Source: Firmicutes bacterium UBA4882 (lineage in GTDB: Bacteria; Bacillota; UBA4882). From it: DNA of 9,881 bases. Location of the stretch: the NCBI GenBank assembly GCA_002399265.1, contig DHDG01000016.1:4055-13935 (forward strand), written 5' to 3'. A program made the translations under genes and the position numbers. This document shows positions 1 to 6,339 of this stretch, piece after piece; positions within the stretch are counted from its first letter, which is position 1; every line of letters starts with the position of its first letter. Below the pieces are notes generated by a model. It was not told the DNA's origin, did no database searches, and saw only the letters and a list, made by a program, of their open reading frames with translations.

Positions 1-492
1 GATATTCTTGTCAACAACGCCGGTATTACCAGGGACCAATTAATCGTCCGCATGAAAACCGAAGATTTTCAGAGCGTAGTGCGGGTCAATTTGGAGGGAA
101 CCTTTTTATGCAGCCGGGAGGCCGCCAAAGTCATGATCCGCCAGCGCAGTGGCAGAATTATCAGCATTTCTTCTGTCAATGGCGTGGCGGGTAGCCCTGG
201 ACAAGCCAATTATGCCGCCAGTAAAGCTGGTATTATCGGTCTGACGAAGTCGCTCGCCAAAGAGCTCGGCAGCCGCGGCATTACAGTCAATGCGGTCGCG
301 CCAGGCTACATTCAGACAGAAATGACAGCCGTGTTATCAGACAAAATTAAAGACAGTATTCTCGGGCTGATTCCTTTGCAGCAGCTCGGCAAGCCTGAAG
401 ATGTCGCTAATCTGATTGCGTTCCTTGCTTCCGAAGACAGCCGCTATATCACTGGCCAAGTGATCCATGTAGACGGCGGCATGGTAATGTAA
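1..492 (+). CDS. fabG: 3-oxoacyl-[acyl-carrier-protein] reductase FabG, 5'-truncated by window edge
   Basis: NADPH-dependent reduction of 3-ketoacyl-ACP to 3-hydroxyacyl-ACP in cytosolic type II fatty-acid synthesis. The frame is open from base 1, so the gene enters from outside; 163 residues are visible and, by alignment from memory with E. coli FabG (244 aa), about 80 N-terminal residues with the Gly-rich cofactor motif are missing. Seen directly: NNAGITRD near the start (fragment residues 5-12), the tetrad Asn in RVNLEGTF (Asn30), catalytic Ser58 in ISISSV, and Tyr71/Lys75 in YAASK, i.e. a complete short-chain dehydrogenase active site. The C-terminal ending HVDGGMVM is typical of FabG. 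The Met at base 52 is internal, not the start. It stops 13 bases before fabF and is surely co-transcribed with it. Assignment as FabG rather than another SDR rests on both sequence and operon context. Confidence 0.96.
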   Translation, partial: DILVNNAGITRDQLIVRMKTEDFQSVVRVNLEGTFLCSREAAKVMIRQRSGRIISISSVNGVAGSPGQANYAASKAGIIGLTKSLAKELGSRGITVNAVAPGYIQTEMTAVLSDKIKDSILGLIPLQQLGKPEDVANLIAFLASEDSRYITGQVIHVDGGMVM

Positions 493-505
493 GGACGGTG
501 TTAGC

Positions 506-1747
506 ATGAAAAAGCGGGTAGTTATTACCGGTTTGGGAGCGATCACACCTCTTGGTACCGGAACGGAAAAGTTCTGGGGAGGCTTATGTAAAGGCGAAAA
601 TGGCATTGGCATTATTACCAGATTTGATGTTACTAATAGCAAAGCGAAGCTGGCCGCCGAGGTCAAGGACTTCGAAGCTGAGGACTTCATCGAACGCAAA
701 GAAAAGCGACGTATGGATCGGTTTACCCAATTTGCAGTGGCTGCCTCCGCCATGGCTATTGAAGACGCCGGATTGAACAGCGGTTTTCCCTGCCCGGAGC
801 GGACTGGAACCGCCATTGGTTCGGGTATTGGCGGGATGGAGACTTTTGAGGAACAACATTCACGTTTCCTGGAGAAGGGTCCCGACCGGGTTAGTCCGTT
901 TTTTATCCCAATGATGATTGGGAATATGGCTGCCGGTAATGTGGCGATTATGTTCAACGCCAAGGGGCCAAGCACTGCAGTTGTTACAGCTTGTGCCTCC
1001 GGTGGACACAGCATCGCTGATGCCGCCAGGATCATTCAGGACGGCCGCGCCGATATTATGATTGCCGGCGGAACAGAGGCGGCGGTGACACCCTTGTCGG
1101 TGGCCGGATTTGCGTCTATGCAGGCGCTTTCAACTGCGGAAAGCCCAGATGACGCACCCAGGCCGTTTGATTTGCGGCGTAACGGATTTGTCATGGGCGA
1201 AGGAGCCGGTGTTTTGATTCTGGAAGAATACCAGCACGCCCTGCGGCGTGGTGTTCGCATTTACGCTGAAGTGGCTGGCTACGGTACTTCGACGGACGCT
1301 TATCATATCACCAGTCCCTCGCCGGATGGCGAAGGAGCGGCGCGCGCCATAACTGAAGCGCTCGCGAGCGCTGGCATTGAAGGTAGCCAGGTTGGGTACG
1401 TCAATGCCCACGGTACAGGTACCGAGCTGAATGACAAGTATGAGACGATGGCGCTGAAGCGGGCTTTTGGAGAGCACGCCTACAAGCTGGCGGTCAGCTC
1501 GACAAAGTCAATGCACGGGCATTTGCTAGGCGCAGCCGGAGCCGTGGAAGCGATCATACTGGCCAAGGCCCTGCAGGAAGGGTTTATTCCGCCAACAACT
1601 AAATATGGCGTTCCGGATCCGGAATGTGATTTAGATTATGTACCGAATGAAGGCCGAAAAATGGATTTAGCCTACGGAATCAGTAATTCTCTTGGCTTTG
1701 GCGGGCACAATGTGACCCTCGTCTTCAAACACTATGAAGGGCGCTGA
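506..1747 (+). CDS. fabF: 3-oxoacyl-[acyl-carrier-protein] synthase II (KAS II, FabF)
   Basis: Elongating condensing enzyme: joins malonyl-ACP to acyl-ACP with loss of CO2 in the cytosolic fatty-acid cycle. The protein has 413 residues, the usual FabF length. The Cys-His-His triad is visible: Cys163 in TACASGGHS, His302 in VNAHGTGTELND and His339 in KSMHGHLLGAAG. The gating Phe398 loop reads GFGGHN. The KSMHGH segment has His where many homologues have Thr (KSMTGH); the catalytic His is retained, so activity is expected. It starts at ATG with the Shine-Dalgarno AAGGACGG a few bases upstream, 13 bases after the fabG stop. The thiolase-fold elongating KAS I (FabB) is the alternative, but the Firmicute operon position and length favour FabF. 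Confidence 0.97.
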   Translation: MKKRVVITGLGAITPLGTGTEKFWGGLCKGENGIGIITRFDVTNSKAKLAAEVKDFEAEDFIERKEKRRMDRFTQFAVAASAMAIEDAGLNSGFPCPERTGTAIGSGIGGMETFEEQHSRFLEKGPDRVSPFFIPMMIGNMAAGNVAIMFNAKGPSTAVVTACASGGHSIADAARIIQDGRADIMIAGGTEAAVTPLSVAGFASMQALSTAESPDDAPRPFDLRRNGFVMGEGAGVLILEEYQHALRRGVRIYAEVAGYGTSTDAYHITSPSPDGEGAARAITEALASAGIEGSQVGYVNAHGTGTELNDKYETMALKRAFGEHAYKLAVSSTKSMHGHLLGAAGAVEAIILAKALQEGFIPPTTKYGVPDPECDLDYVPNEGRKMDLAYGISNSLGFGGHNVTLVFKHYEGR

Positions 1748-1751
1748 AATA

Positions 1752-2318
1752 ATGAATCTTAAGGAACTGAAAGAGCTGATTGAGGCGATGAATCGCTCAG
1801 CAATCACCCATTTTGAAATGGAGCAGGAAGGCCTTAAGCTCAGTCTCAGAAAGGATACAGCGCTTCAGATCAATGGTGCCCAGGCCACTGCTATGACAAT
1901 GTCCGCACTATCGCCAGCCGCAGCGGCCGCGAATGCGCCGATCGCAGTAGCAGCCGTTCCAATAGCGGCACCGCCAACCGCGCCGGCAAACCTGCCAGCG
2001 GCAACTGCAATGCTAGCTGCGGCACCGGCTGCAGTAACGCCGGCCGTAGTAACGCCGGCACCAGCAGTAGAAGAAGGCATCACTGTCATCAAATCGCCAA
2101 TGGTTGGCGTGTTCTATGAGGCCCCTCAACCTGGAGCGCCACCTTTCGTCAAAATAGGAGACCAGATTAGTGAAGGGCAGGTATTGTGCATCATTGAGGC
2201 AATGAAACTGATGAATGAGGTACAGGCTGAGATTGAAGGCACAATCGTTGACATTTTGATCAAGAATGAAGAAATGGCCGAGTTTGGCCAGCCGTTGTTT
2301 AAGGTTAAGATTAAATGA
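1752..2318 (+). CDS. accB: Biotin carboxyl carrier protein of acetyl-CoA carboxylase (AccB)
   Basis: Carries the biotin that shuttles CO2 from AccC to the AccD/AccA carboxyltransferase. From the start chosen here it has 188 residues. Domains: an N-terminal helical segment (MNLKELKELIEAMN) with a short charged stretch to about residue 36; an Ala/Pro-rich flexible linker, roughly 45-105; and a C-terminal biotinyl domain, about 110-188, with the biotin-accepting Lys151 in IEAMKLMNEV. The in-frame ATG at 1734 would add six residues and overlap fabF by 14 bases; I prefer ATG 1752 because AccB proteins normally begin MNLKE/MNIKE and the GAAGGG Shine-Dalgarno sits about 10 bases before it. The stop TGA overlaps the fabZ ATG as ATGA, suggesting translational coupling. 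The linker is longish and contains a 15-bp tandem repeat. Confidence 0.95.
   Translation: MNLKELKELIEAMNRSAITHFEMEQEGLKLSLRKDTALQINGAQATAMTMSALSPAAAAANAPIAVAAVPIAAPPTAPANLPAATAMLAAAPAAVTPAVVTPAPAVEEGITVIKSPMVGVFYEAPQPGAPPFVKIGDQISEGQVLCIIEAMKLMNEVQAEIEGTIVDILIKNEEMAEFGQPLFKVKIK
2033..2062 (+). repeat. 15-bp tandem repeat in the AccB linker
   Basis: Two adjacent copies of a 15-bp unit beginning AGTAACGCCGGC lie in the Ala/Pro linker of accB. Twelve leading bases are identical and only the last three differ. The repeat encodes five-residue Val-Thr-Pro-Ala blocks and probably arose by slippage; length changes here would be tolerated because the linker is only a flexible tether. Confidence 0.75.
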
Positions 2319-2839
2319 GCAATCAAGAGGTGAGCTTTGCCGTGGAACTGGATATTAATGCAATAAAAAAAATTCTGCCGCATCGTCAACCCTTTTTACT
2401 AGTGGATCGTATCACCGAACTCGAACCCGGAAAAAGAGCTGTTGGGATTAAAAACGTGACTATTAACGAGGACTTCTTCCGGGGACATTTTCCGGAAGAG
2501 CCGGTTATGCCAGGCGTACTCTTAATTGAAGCGCTGGCCCAGGTCGGCGCGGTGGCTTTGCTCTCCATGGAGGAGTTTCGCGGCCGCATTGCCTATTTTG
2601 GCGGCATTAACAAAGCCAGATTCAAGAGAAAAGTCGTGCCGGGGGATCGTTTGACGTTGATCACCGAAATAGTCCAGCGGCGTGGTCCAATGGGGATCGG
2701 GAAAGCGGAAGCGTTTGTCGGCAATGAAAAGGCGGTCGAAGCGGAACTAGTTTTTGCGATCGGGTCGGCATCGACTGCTATCGACTCAGCTACCCCTGCT
2801 GCCGCAACTCCGGCGGCCCCGGGGCGGCATCAGGAATAG
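2315..2839 (+). CDS. fabZ: 3-hydroxyacyl-[acyl-carrier-protein] dehydratase FabZ with Ala/Pro-rich C-terminal tail
   Basis: Dehydrates 3-hydroxyacyl-ACP to trans-2-enoyl-ACP; hot-dog fold, cytosolic. It has 174 residues from ATG 2315. Visible signatures are LPHRQPFLLVDR (residues 21-32), catalytic His58 in FRGHFPEEPVMPG and Glu72 in LIEALAQVG, then FGGINKARFKRKVVPGD. The core ends near residue 150; the last 24 or so residues form an Ala/Thr/Pro-rich tail not found in the ~150-residue standard enzyme. The start is uncertain. ATG 2315 overlaps the accB stop (ATGA) with only a weak AAGG upstream. An in-frame GTG at 2342 has the better Shine-Dalgarno (GAGGTGA, 2327-2333) and would give MELDINAIKKILPHR, closer to usual FabZ beginnings. 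I keep the longer form as the outer limit. Confidence 0.95.
   Translation: MSNQEVSFAVELDINAIKKILPHRQPFLLVDRITELEPGKRAVGIKNVTINEDFFRGHFPEEPVMPGVLLIEALAQVGAVALLSMEEFRGRIAYFGGINKARFKRKVVPGDRLTLITEIVQRRGPMGIGKAEAFVGNEKAVEAELVFAIGSASTAIDSATPAAATPAAPGRHQE
2327..2344 (+). promoter_or_regulatory. Alternative ribosome binding site and GTG start for fabZ
   Basis: GAGGTGA matches the anti-Shine-Dalgarno over seven bases and is followed after eight bases by an in-frame GTG at 2342. The resulting protein begins 13 residues before the LPHR motif, matching typical FabZ length better than ATG 2315. This is an inference from spacing and family length; both starts could be used. Confidence 0.45.
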
Positions 2840-2844
2840 TGGCT

Positions 2845-4188
2845 ATGTTCAAACGCATATTAGTGGCCAATCGGGGCGAAATTGCGGTTCGAATTATTCG
2901 CGCTGCCCGCGAAATGGGTATTGAGACGGTGGCAGTCTACTCGGAAGCCGATCAGCAGTCGTTGCATGCGCACCTCGCTGACTATGGCGTCTGCATCGGC
3001 CCAGGTTCTTCAAAGGGCAGCTATCTTAATATGGTCAATATTATCAGTGCCGCGCTACTGACAGGAGCGGAGGCGATTCATCCGGGCTTCGGATTCTTAT
3101 CGGAGAATGCGTCCTTCGCCAGGATGTGCCAGGAATGCGGACTGGTCTTTATTGGGCCGACTCCGGAACAGATCGAGCGCATGGGTGATAAGGCGCTAGC
3201 CAAGAGTACGGTCGAGGCAGCCGGAGTCCCAGTAGTACCTGGTTCGAAAGGTTTACTATGCAGTTTGGATGAGGCGCGGAAAGCAGCGGCTGCCATCGGC
3301 TATCCGATATTGATTAAGGCCACGGCTGGCGGTGGCGGGCGCGGGATGAGAATCGCCCATAGTGCCGCTGAGTTGGAACAAGCTTTTCAAACGGCGAAAA
3401 TGGAGGCCAAGGCGGCCTTCAATGAAGAGGGCGTCTACCTCGAGAAGCTGATTCAGAACCCCAGGCATATTGAATTTCAGATCATGGCCGATCATTATGG
3501 TAATATTGTGCACCTGGGGGAAAGAGACTGCTCGCTGCAAAGAAGAAATCAAAAGGTGCTTGAAGAGGCACCGTCCTATGTGCTGTCCGATACCCTGCGG
3601 CGCAAAATGGGTGAGGCCGCGACACATGTTGCCAAGGCTGTGAATTACCAAAACGCAGGGACAATAGAATTTTTACTTGACGAAGATCAGCGGTTTTATT
3701 TTATTGAAATGAACACCAGAATCCAGGTCGAGCATCCGATCACAGAAATGATCACGGGGTTGGATTTGGTGCAGGAGCAGATCAGAGTTGCTCAGGGTGA
3801 GGCGCTGTCATGGCGCCAAAGAAATATTAAATTCAGCGGGCATGCCATTGAATGTCGCATCAATGCCGAAGACCCCGCGCAAGGATTTCGTCCATCTGCT
3901 GGTAGAATCGAAAGCTATCTCTTTCCGGGGGGACCGGGCGTGCGTATTGATAGCGCAATTTACCCGGGATATTATATACCGCCTTATTATGACTCGATGA
4001 TCGCCAAACTGATCGTCCACGGACGCAGCCGCCATGAGGCCATTGCCAAAATGAAGATGGCTCTTGAGGAGTTCCGAATTGAAGGGGTCACCACCAACGT
4101 ATCCTTCCAAAAAGAGATTCTGAACAATCGGGATTTTATGGACGGCAATGTCGACACGCACTTTATTGAAAAACATTGGTCGCGTTGA
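2845..4188 (+). CDS. accC: Acetyl-CoA carboxylase, biotin carboxylase subunit (AccC)
   Basis: ATP-dependent carboxylation of AccB-biotin using bicarbonate, the first half-reaction of malonyl-CoA formation. It has 447 residues from ATG 2845, against 449 for E. coli. Domains: N-terminal preATP-grasp (ILVANRGEIA at 5-14, HPGFGFLSEN at 79-88); ATP-grasp with Gly-rich loop GGGGRGMR (about 162-169) and Lys158; catalytic region EMNTRIQVEHP with Glu288, Asn290, Arg292, Gln294, Glu296; C-terminal domain with Arg338 in ECRINAED. With ATG 2845 these residues take the same numbers as in E. coli AccC, which supports this start. GTG 2839, six bases earlier and overlapping the fabZ stop by one base, would leave only three bases after the AGGA (2832-2835), whereas ATG 2845 lies nine bases after it. 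The free-standing length excludes pyruvate or propionyl carboxylase fusions. Confidence 0.96.
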   Translation: MFKRILVANRGEIAVRIIRAAREMGIETVAVYSEADQQSLHAHLADYGVCIGPGSSKGSYLNMVNIISAALLTGAEAIHPGFGFLSENASFARMCQECGLVFIGPTPEQIERMGDKALAKSTVEAAGVPVVPGSKGLLCSLDEARKAAAAIGYPILIKATAGGGGRGMRIAHSAAELEQAFQTAKMEAKAAFNEEGVYLEKLIQNPRHIEFQIMADHYGNIVHLGERDCSLQRRNQKVLEEAPSYVLSDTLRRKMGEAATHVAKAVNYQNAGTIEFLLDEDQRFYFIEMNTRIQVEHPITEMITGLDLVQEQIRVAQGEALSWRQRNIKFSGHAIECRINAEDPAQGFRPSAGRIESYLFPGGPGVRIDSAIYPGYYIPPYYDSMIAKLIVHGRSRHEAIAKMKMALEEFRIEGVTTNVSFQKEILNNRDFMDGNVDTHFIEKHWSR

Positions 4189-4230
4189 GTGCCGAATTGA
4201 CTGGCCGTGCTAGAGTGGTCGCGTTGAATG
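4177..4230 (+). repeat. Direct repeat spanning the accC stop and the accD leader
   Basis: The 15 bases at 4177-4191 (TGGTCGCGTTGAGTG, the last codons and stop of accC) recur at 4216-4230 as TGGTCGCGTTGAATG, one mismatch apart. The offset is 39 bases, a multiple of three, so the second copy also reads Trp-Ser-Arg-stop in the accC frame. It looks like the remnant of a small local duplication that lengthened the accC-accD gap. The second copy runs directly into the accD Shine-Dalgarno. Confidence 0.7.
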
Positions 4231-4245
4231 AGGTGATTAAAGGTA

Positions 4246-5130
4246 ATGATAGCCAATCTGTTGCCCAAGACGAAATATACAGTCTTGCCGATGGAACCGG
4301 TTAACAAGCCCGATTTGGAAACCAAGAAGCCCTCCATTCCGGATGGCTTAATCGTTAAATGCCCCGGATGCCTGCGGGCCCATTATATTATTGAACTGGC
4401 CGACGCCGACAATGTGTGTCCCAACTGTCACTACCATTTCCGCCTGGGATCCAGGGCGCGTATTAACACCTTGGTTGATCCAGATAGTTTCGTGGAGCTG
4501 GATGCCGCGCTGTTGTCATCTGATCCACTACTGTTTCCGGGGTACGCCGGTAAACTGACCGATCAGGCAGGTAAATGCGGTGAGCCGGAAGGTGTTGTCA
4601 CTGGTTTGGCAGCCATCCATGAACATCCGCTGGCTTTAGGCGTCATGGAACCAGGATTCATGATGGGCAGCATGGGCGAAGCAGTCGGCGAAAAGTTGAC
4701 CAGAATGGTGGAGACCGCCACAGAGAGAAGGCTGCCGATCATTCTCGTAACAGCCAGCGGTGGCGCACGCATGCAGGAAGGCATTATCTCTCTGATGCAA
4801 ATGGCAAAAACCTCGGCGGCGCTGGGTAGACACAGCCGCGCCGGGTTACTTTACATCCCGGTGCTGACCGATCCGACGACCGGCGGGGTGACAGCCAGCT
4901 TTGCGATGCTCGGTGATATTATTCTGGCTGAACCCGGTGCGCTGATAGGCTTTGCCGGACCGCGCGTAATTGAACAAACCATTAAGCAACAACTGCCGGA
5001 AGGATTTCAGCGGGCGGAGTTCTTACTTGCACAAGGGTTTGTGGATCATATTGTGGCGCGCGCAGACCTGCGCGGATTTTTGGGCAGAATGCTGAAATTC
5101 CATCATAGCGCCGCACCCACGAATTCGTGA
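4246..5130 (+). CDS. accD: Acetyl-CoA carboxylase carboxyltransferase subunit beta (AccD)
   Basis: With AccA forms the carboxyltransferase that moves CO2 from biotin to acetyl-CoA, making malonyl-CoA. It has 294 residues. The N-terminal zinc ribbon has four cysteines, Cys39-x-x-Cys42 and Cys58-x-x-Cys61 (KCPGCLR, VCPNCHYHF). The crotonase-like carboxyltransferase domain follows: MGSMGEAVGEKLTRM (about 140-154), SGGARMQEGIISLMQMAKT (171-189), DPTTGGVTASFAMLGD (209-224) and GFAGPRVIEQTI. It starts at ATG 4246, preceded by a strong Shine-Dalgarno GAGGTGAT at 4230-4237. The gap of 57 bases after accC is the largest in the operon but shows no terminator. The next gene is accA, 18 bases later, as in other bacteria with split beta and alpha subunits. 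Confidence 0.97.
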   Translation: MIANLLPKTKYTVLPMEPVNKPDLETKKPSIPDGLIVKCPGCLRAHYIIELADADNVCPNCHYHFRLGSRARINTLVDPDSFVELDAALLSSDPLLFPGYAGKLTDQAGKCGEPEGVVTGLAAIHEHPLALGVMEPGFMMGSMGEAVGEKLTRMVETATERRLPIILVTASGGARMQEGIISLMQMAKTSAALGRHSRAGLLYIPVLTDPTTGGVTASFAMLGDIILAEPGALIGFAGPRVIEQTIKQQLPEGFQRAEFLLAQGFVDHIVARADLRGFLGRMLKFHHSAAPTNS

Positions 5131-5148
5131 AGGGGGGCGGGGACGCCT

Positions 5149-6171
5149 ATGGCAATTGATATTGAGCTTAAGCTGCGGGAAATGAAGTCTAAGCTGGCAG
5201 ATTTGCGAGAACTGGCGGAGAGCTCGTCTCTGAACCTTGAGGAAGCCATCGCCCAGCTCGAAGTAGCCATTGCCAGACAGGAAAAAGAAATTTATCTGAA
5301 TTTGAGTCCCTGGCAGAAAGTGCAGTTGGCACGGCACAAAGATCGACCGACCACGCTCGATTACCTTAGTCTGGTCTTTGATGACTTTATTGAGTTGCAT
5401 GGTGACCGCCGCTTTAAGGATGATTCCGCGATTGTGGGCGGGTTGGCGCTGCTGGGCGATCGGCCCGTTACGGTCATCGGACACCAAAAAGGGCGTGATT
5501 TGAACGAACGACTCCGTCGCAATTTTGGGATGCCGCATCCGGAAGGTTACCGCAAAGCTTTACGTTTGATGAAGCAGGCCGAAAAATTCGGGCGTCCAGT
5601 AATCTGTTTTATTGATACGCCGGGGGCCTATTGCGGTATTGGCTCGGAGGAACGCGGGCAGGGGCAGGCGATCGCTGAAAATCTGATGGAGATGTCAGCC
5701 TTGGCGGTCCCGATCGTCTCTGTGATTATCGGCGAAGGTGGCTCTGGCGGAGCCCTGGCGTTGGGAGTTGCTGATCGGGTACTCATGCTGAAGCATGCGG
5801 TCTATTCTGTGATTTCCCCTGAGGGCTTTGCGTCCATTTTGTGGAAGGATGCCAGCCGGGCGGCAGAGGCAGCCGGTGTCATGAAACTGACAGCGCAGGA
5901 CTTGAAGGAACTTAAGGTTATTGATCGGATTGTGGAAGAACGCGAAGGTGCACATCTCCGCAAGAAAGAAGTGGCCATGCGTCTGAAACGCATCTTTGCG
6001 TCTTATCTGAATGAGCTTTGTGCCAAGGACCCGCAGGACTTACTGGCGGAACGTTATGTCAAGTACCGGGGCATGGGTCTCGGTAGAATAGCCGCCGCGG
6101 ATTGCGCGCCGATCAACGCAGCGATGAACGCCCAGGAAGCCGCCCCGGATTGCGCCGTAAAACTTGTGTGA
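5149..6171 (+). CDS. accA: Acetyl-CoA carboxylase carboxyltransferase subunit alpha (AccA)
   Basis: Alpha half of the carboxyltransferase; partner of AccD. It has 340 residues against 319 in E. coli. The N-terminal helical part (1-50, heptad-like, charged) leads to LSPWQKVQLARH (52-63) and RPTTLDY. The core shows DDSAIVGG, GHQKGRD (111-117), RRNFGMPHPEGYRKALRLM (123-141), DTPGAYCGIGSEERGQGQ, the oxyanion-forming IGEGGSGGALALG (194-206) and YSVISPEGFASILWK (219-233). After about residue 308 an additional Ala-rich tail with two cysteines extends to residue 340 and is not part of the usual core. The ATG follows AAGGGGGGCGGGG, an unusually G-rich ribosome site. A terminator begins at the last base of the stop codon, so accA ends the operon. 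Confidence 0.97.
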   Translation: MAIDIELKLREMKSKLADLRELAESSSLNLEEAIAQLEVAIARQEKEIYLNLSPWQKVQLARHKDRPTTLDYLSLVFDDFIELHGDRRFKDDSAIVGGLALLGDRPVTVIGHQKGRDLNERLRRNFGMPHPEGYRKALRLMKQAEKFGRPVICFIDTPGAYCGIGSEERGQGQAIAENLMEMSALAVPIVSVIIGEGGSGGALALGVADRVLMLKHAVYSVISPEGFASILWKDASRAAEAAGVMKLTAQDLKELKVIDRIVEEREGAHLRKKEVAMRLKRIFASYLNELCAKDPQDLLAERYVKYRGMGLGRIAAADCAPINAAMNAQEAAPDCAVKLV

Positions 6172-6199
6172 AAAGAGAGCAGTGATGCTCTTTTTTTCT
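6171..6199 (+). terminator. Rho-independent terminator of the fab-acc operon
   Basis: AAAAGAGAGC, six-base loop AGTGAT, then GCTCTTTTTTT: a hairpin of up to ten pairs (one G-T) whose 3' arm merges into an uninterrupted T-tract. It starts at the accA stop codon and separates the lipid operon from the receptor gene. Confidence 0.85.
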
Positions 6200-6218
6200 T
6201 CAGCAAACGGGCGAATAT

Positions 6219-6226
6219 GCCGATAC
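6219..6226 (+). promoter_or_regulatory. Possible sigma-28 (SigD/FliA)-type -10 element
   Basis: GCCGATAC matches seven of eight bases of the flagellar/chemotaxis sigma factor -10 consensus GCCGATAA and lies in the leader of a chemotaxis receptor gene, the class usually under that sigma factor. No good TAAA is found 15 bases upstream, so the call is weak. A competing sigma-70 candidate is TTGGGA (6231-6236), 17-base spacer, AATCAT (6254-6259). Confidence 0.3.
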
Positions 6227-6246
6227 ATAATTGGGAGAAATTTATC

Positions 6247-6339
6247 CACCAGTAATCATAAGGATGTAGAGCCTTAATTCTCCAGTGTTCATAAGGATGT
6301 AAAGCCTTATATCACCAGGAATCATAAGGAGGTAAAGAT
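6247..6339 (+). repeat. Three 33-bp tandem repeats, the last forming the ribosome binding site
   Basis: Units lie at 6247-6279, 6280-6312 and 6313-6339 (last one incomplete), with exact 33-base spacing of the shared core CATAAGGA at 6257, 6290 and 6323. Units 1 and 2 read AAGGATGTAGAGCCTTA and AAGGATGTAAAGCCTTA, each an inverted repeat (TAAGG/CCTTA in unit 1, ATAAGG/CCTTAT in unit 2, eight-base loop). Unit 3 differs by AAGGAGGTAAAG running into the ATG of the receptor gene, so the Shine-Dalgarno is part of the repeat family, and it lacks the pairing CCTTAT. Confidence 0.9.

Noticed and set aside
337..1035. Long minus-strand open frame of 232 codons opposite fabG and fabF
   Set aside because: It lies entirely antisense to well-supported genes, shows no domain signature and has no ribosome site of note; it is a shadow of codon bias in fabF.
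1865..2092. Ala-rich minus-strand frame opposite the accB linker
   Set aside because: It is the complement of the Ala/Pro linker and has no independent support.
4189..4245. Possible internal promoter or terminator in the accC-accD gap
   Set aside because: No hairpin with T-tract and no paired -35/-10 boxes are seen; the gap is explained by a small duplication plus the accD ribosome site.
6247..6339. Tandem repeats as a possible CRISPR array
   Set aside because: Units are directly adjacent without unique spacers, number only three, and the last fuses with a start codon.
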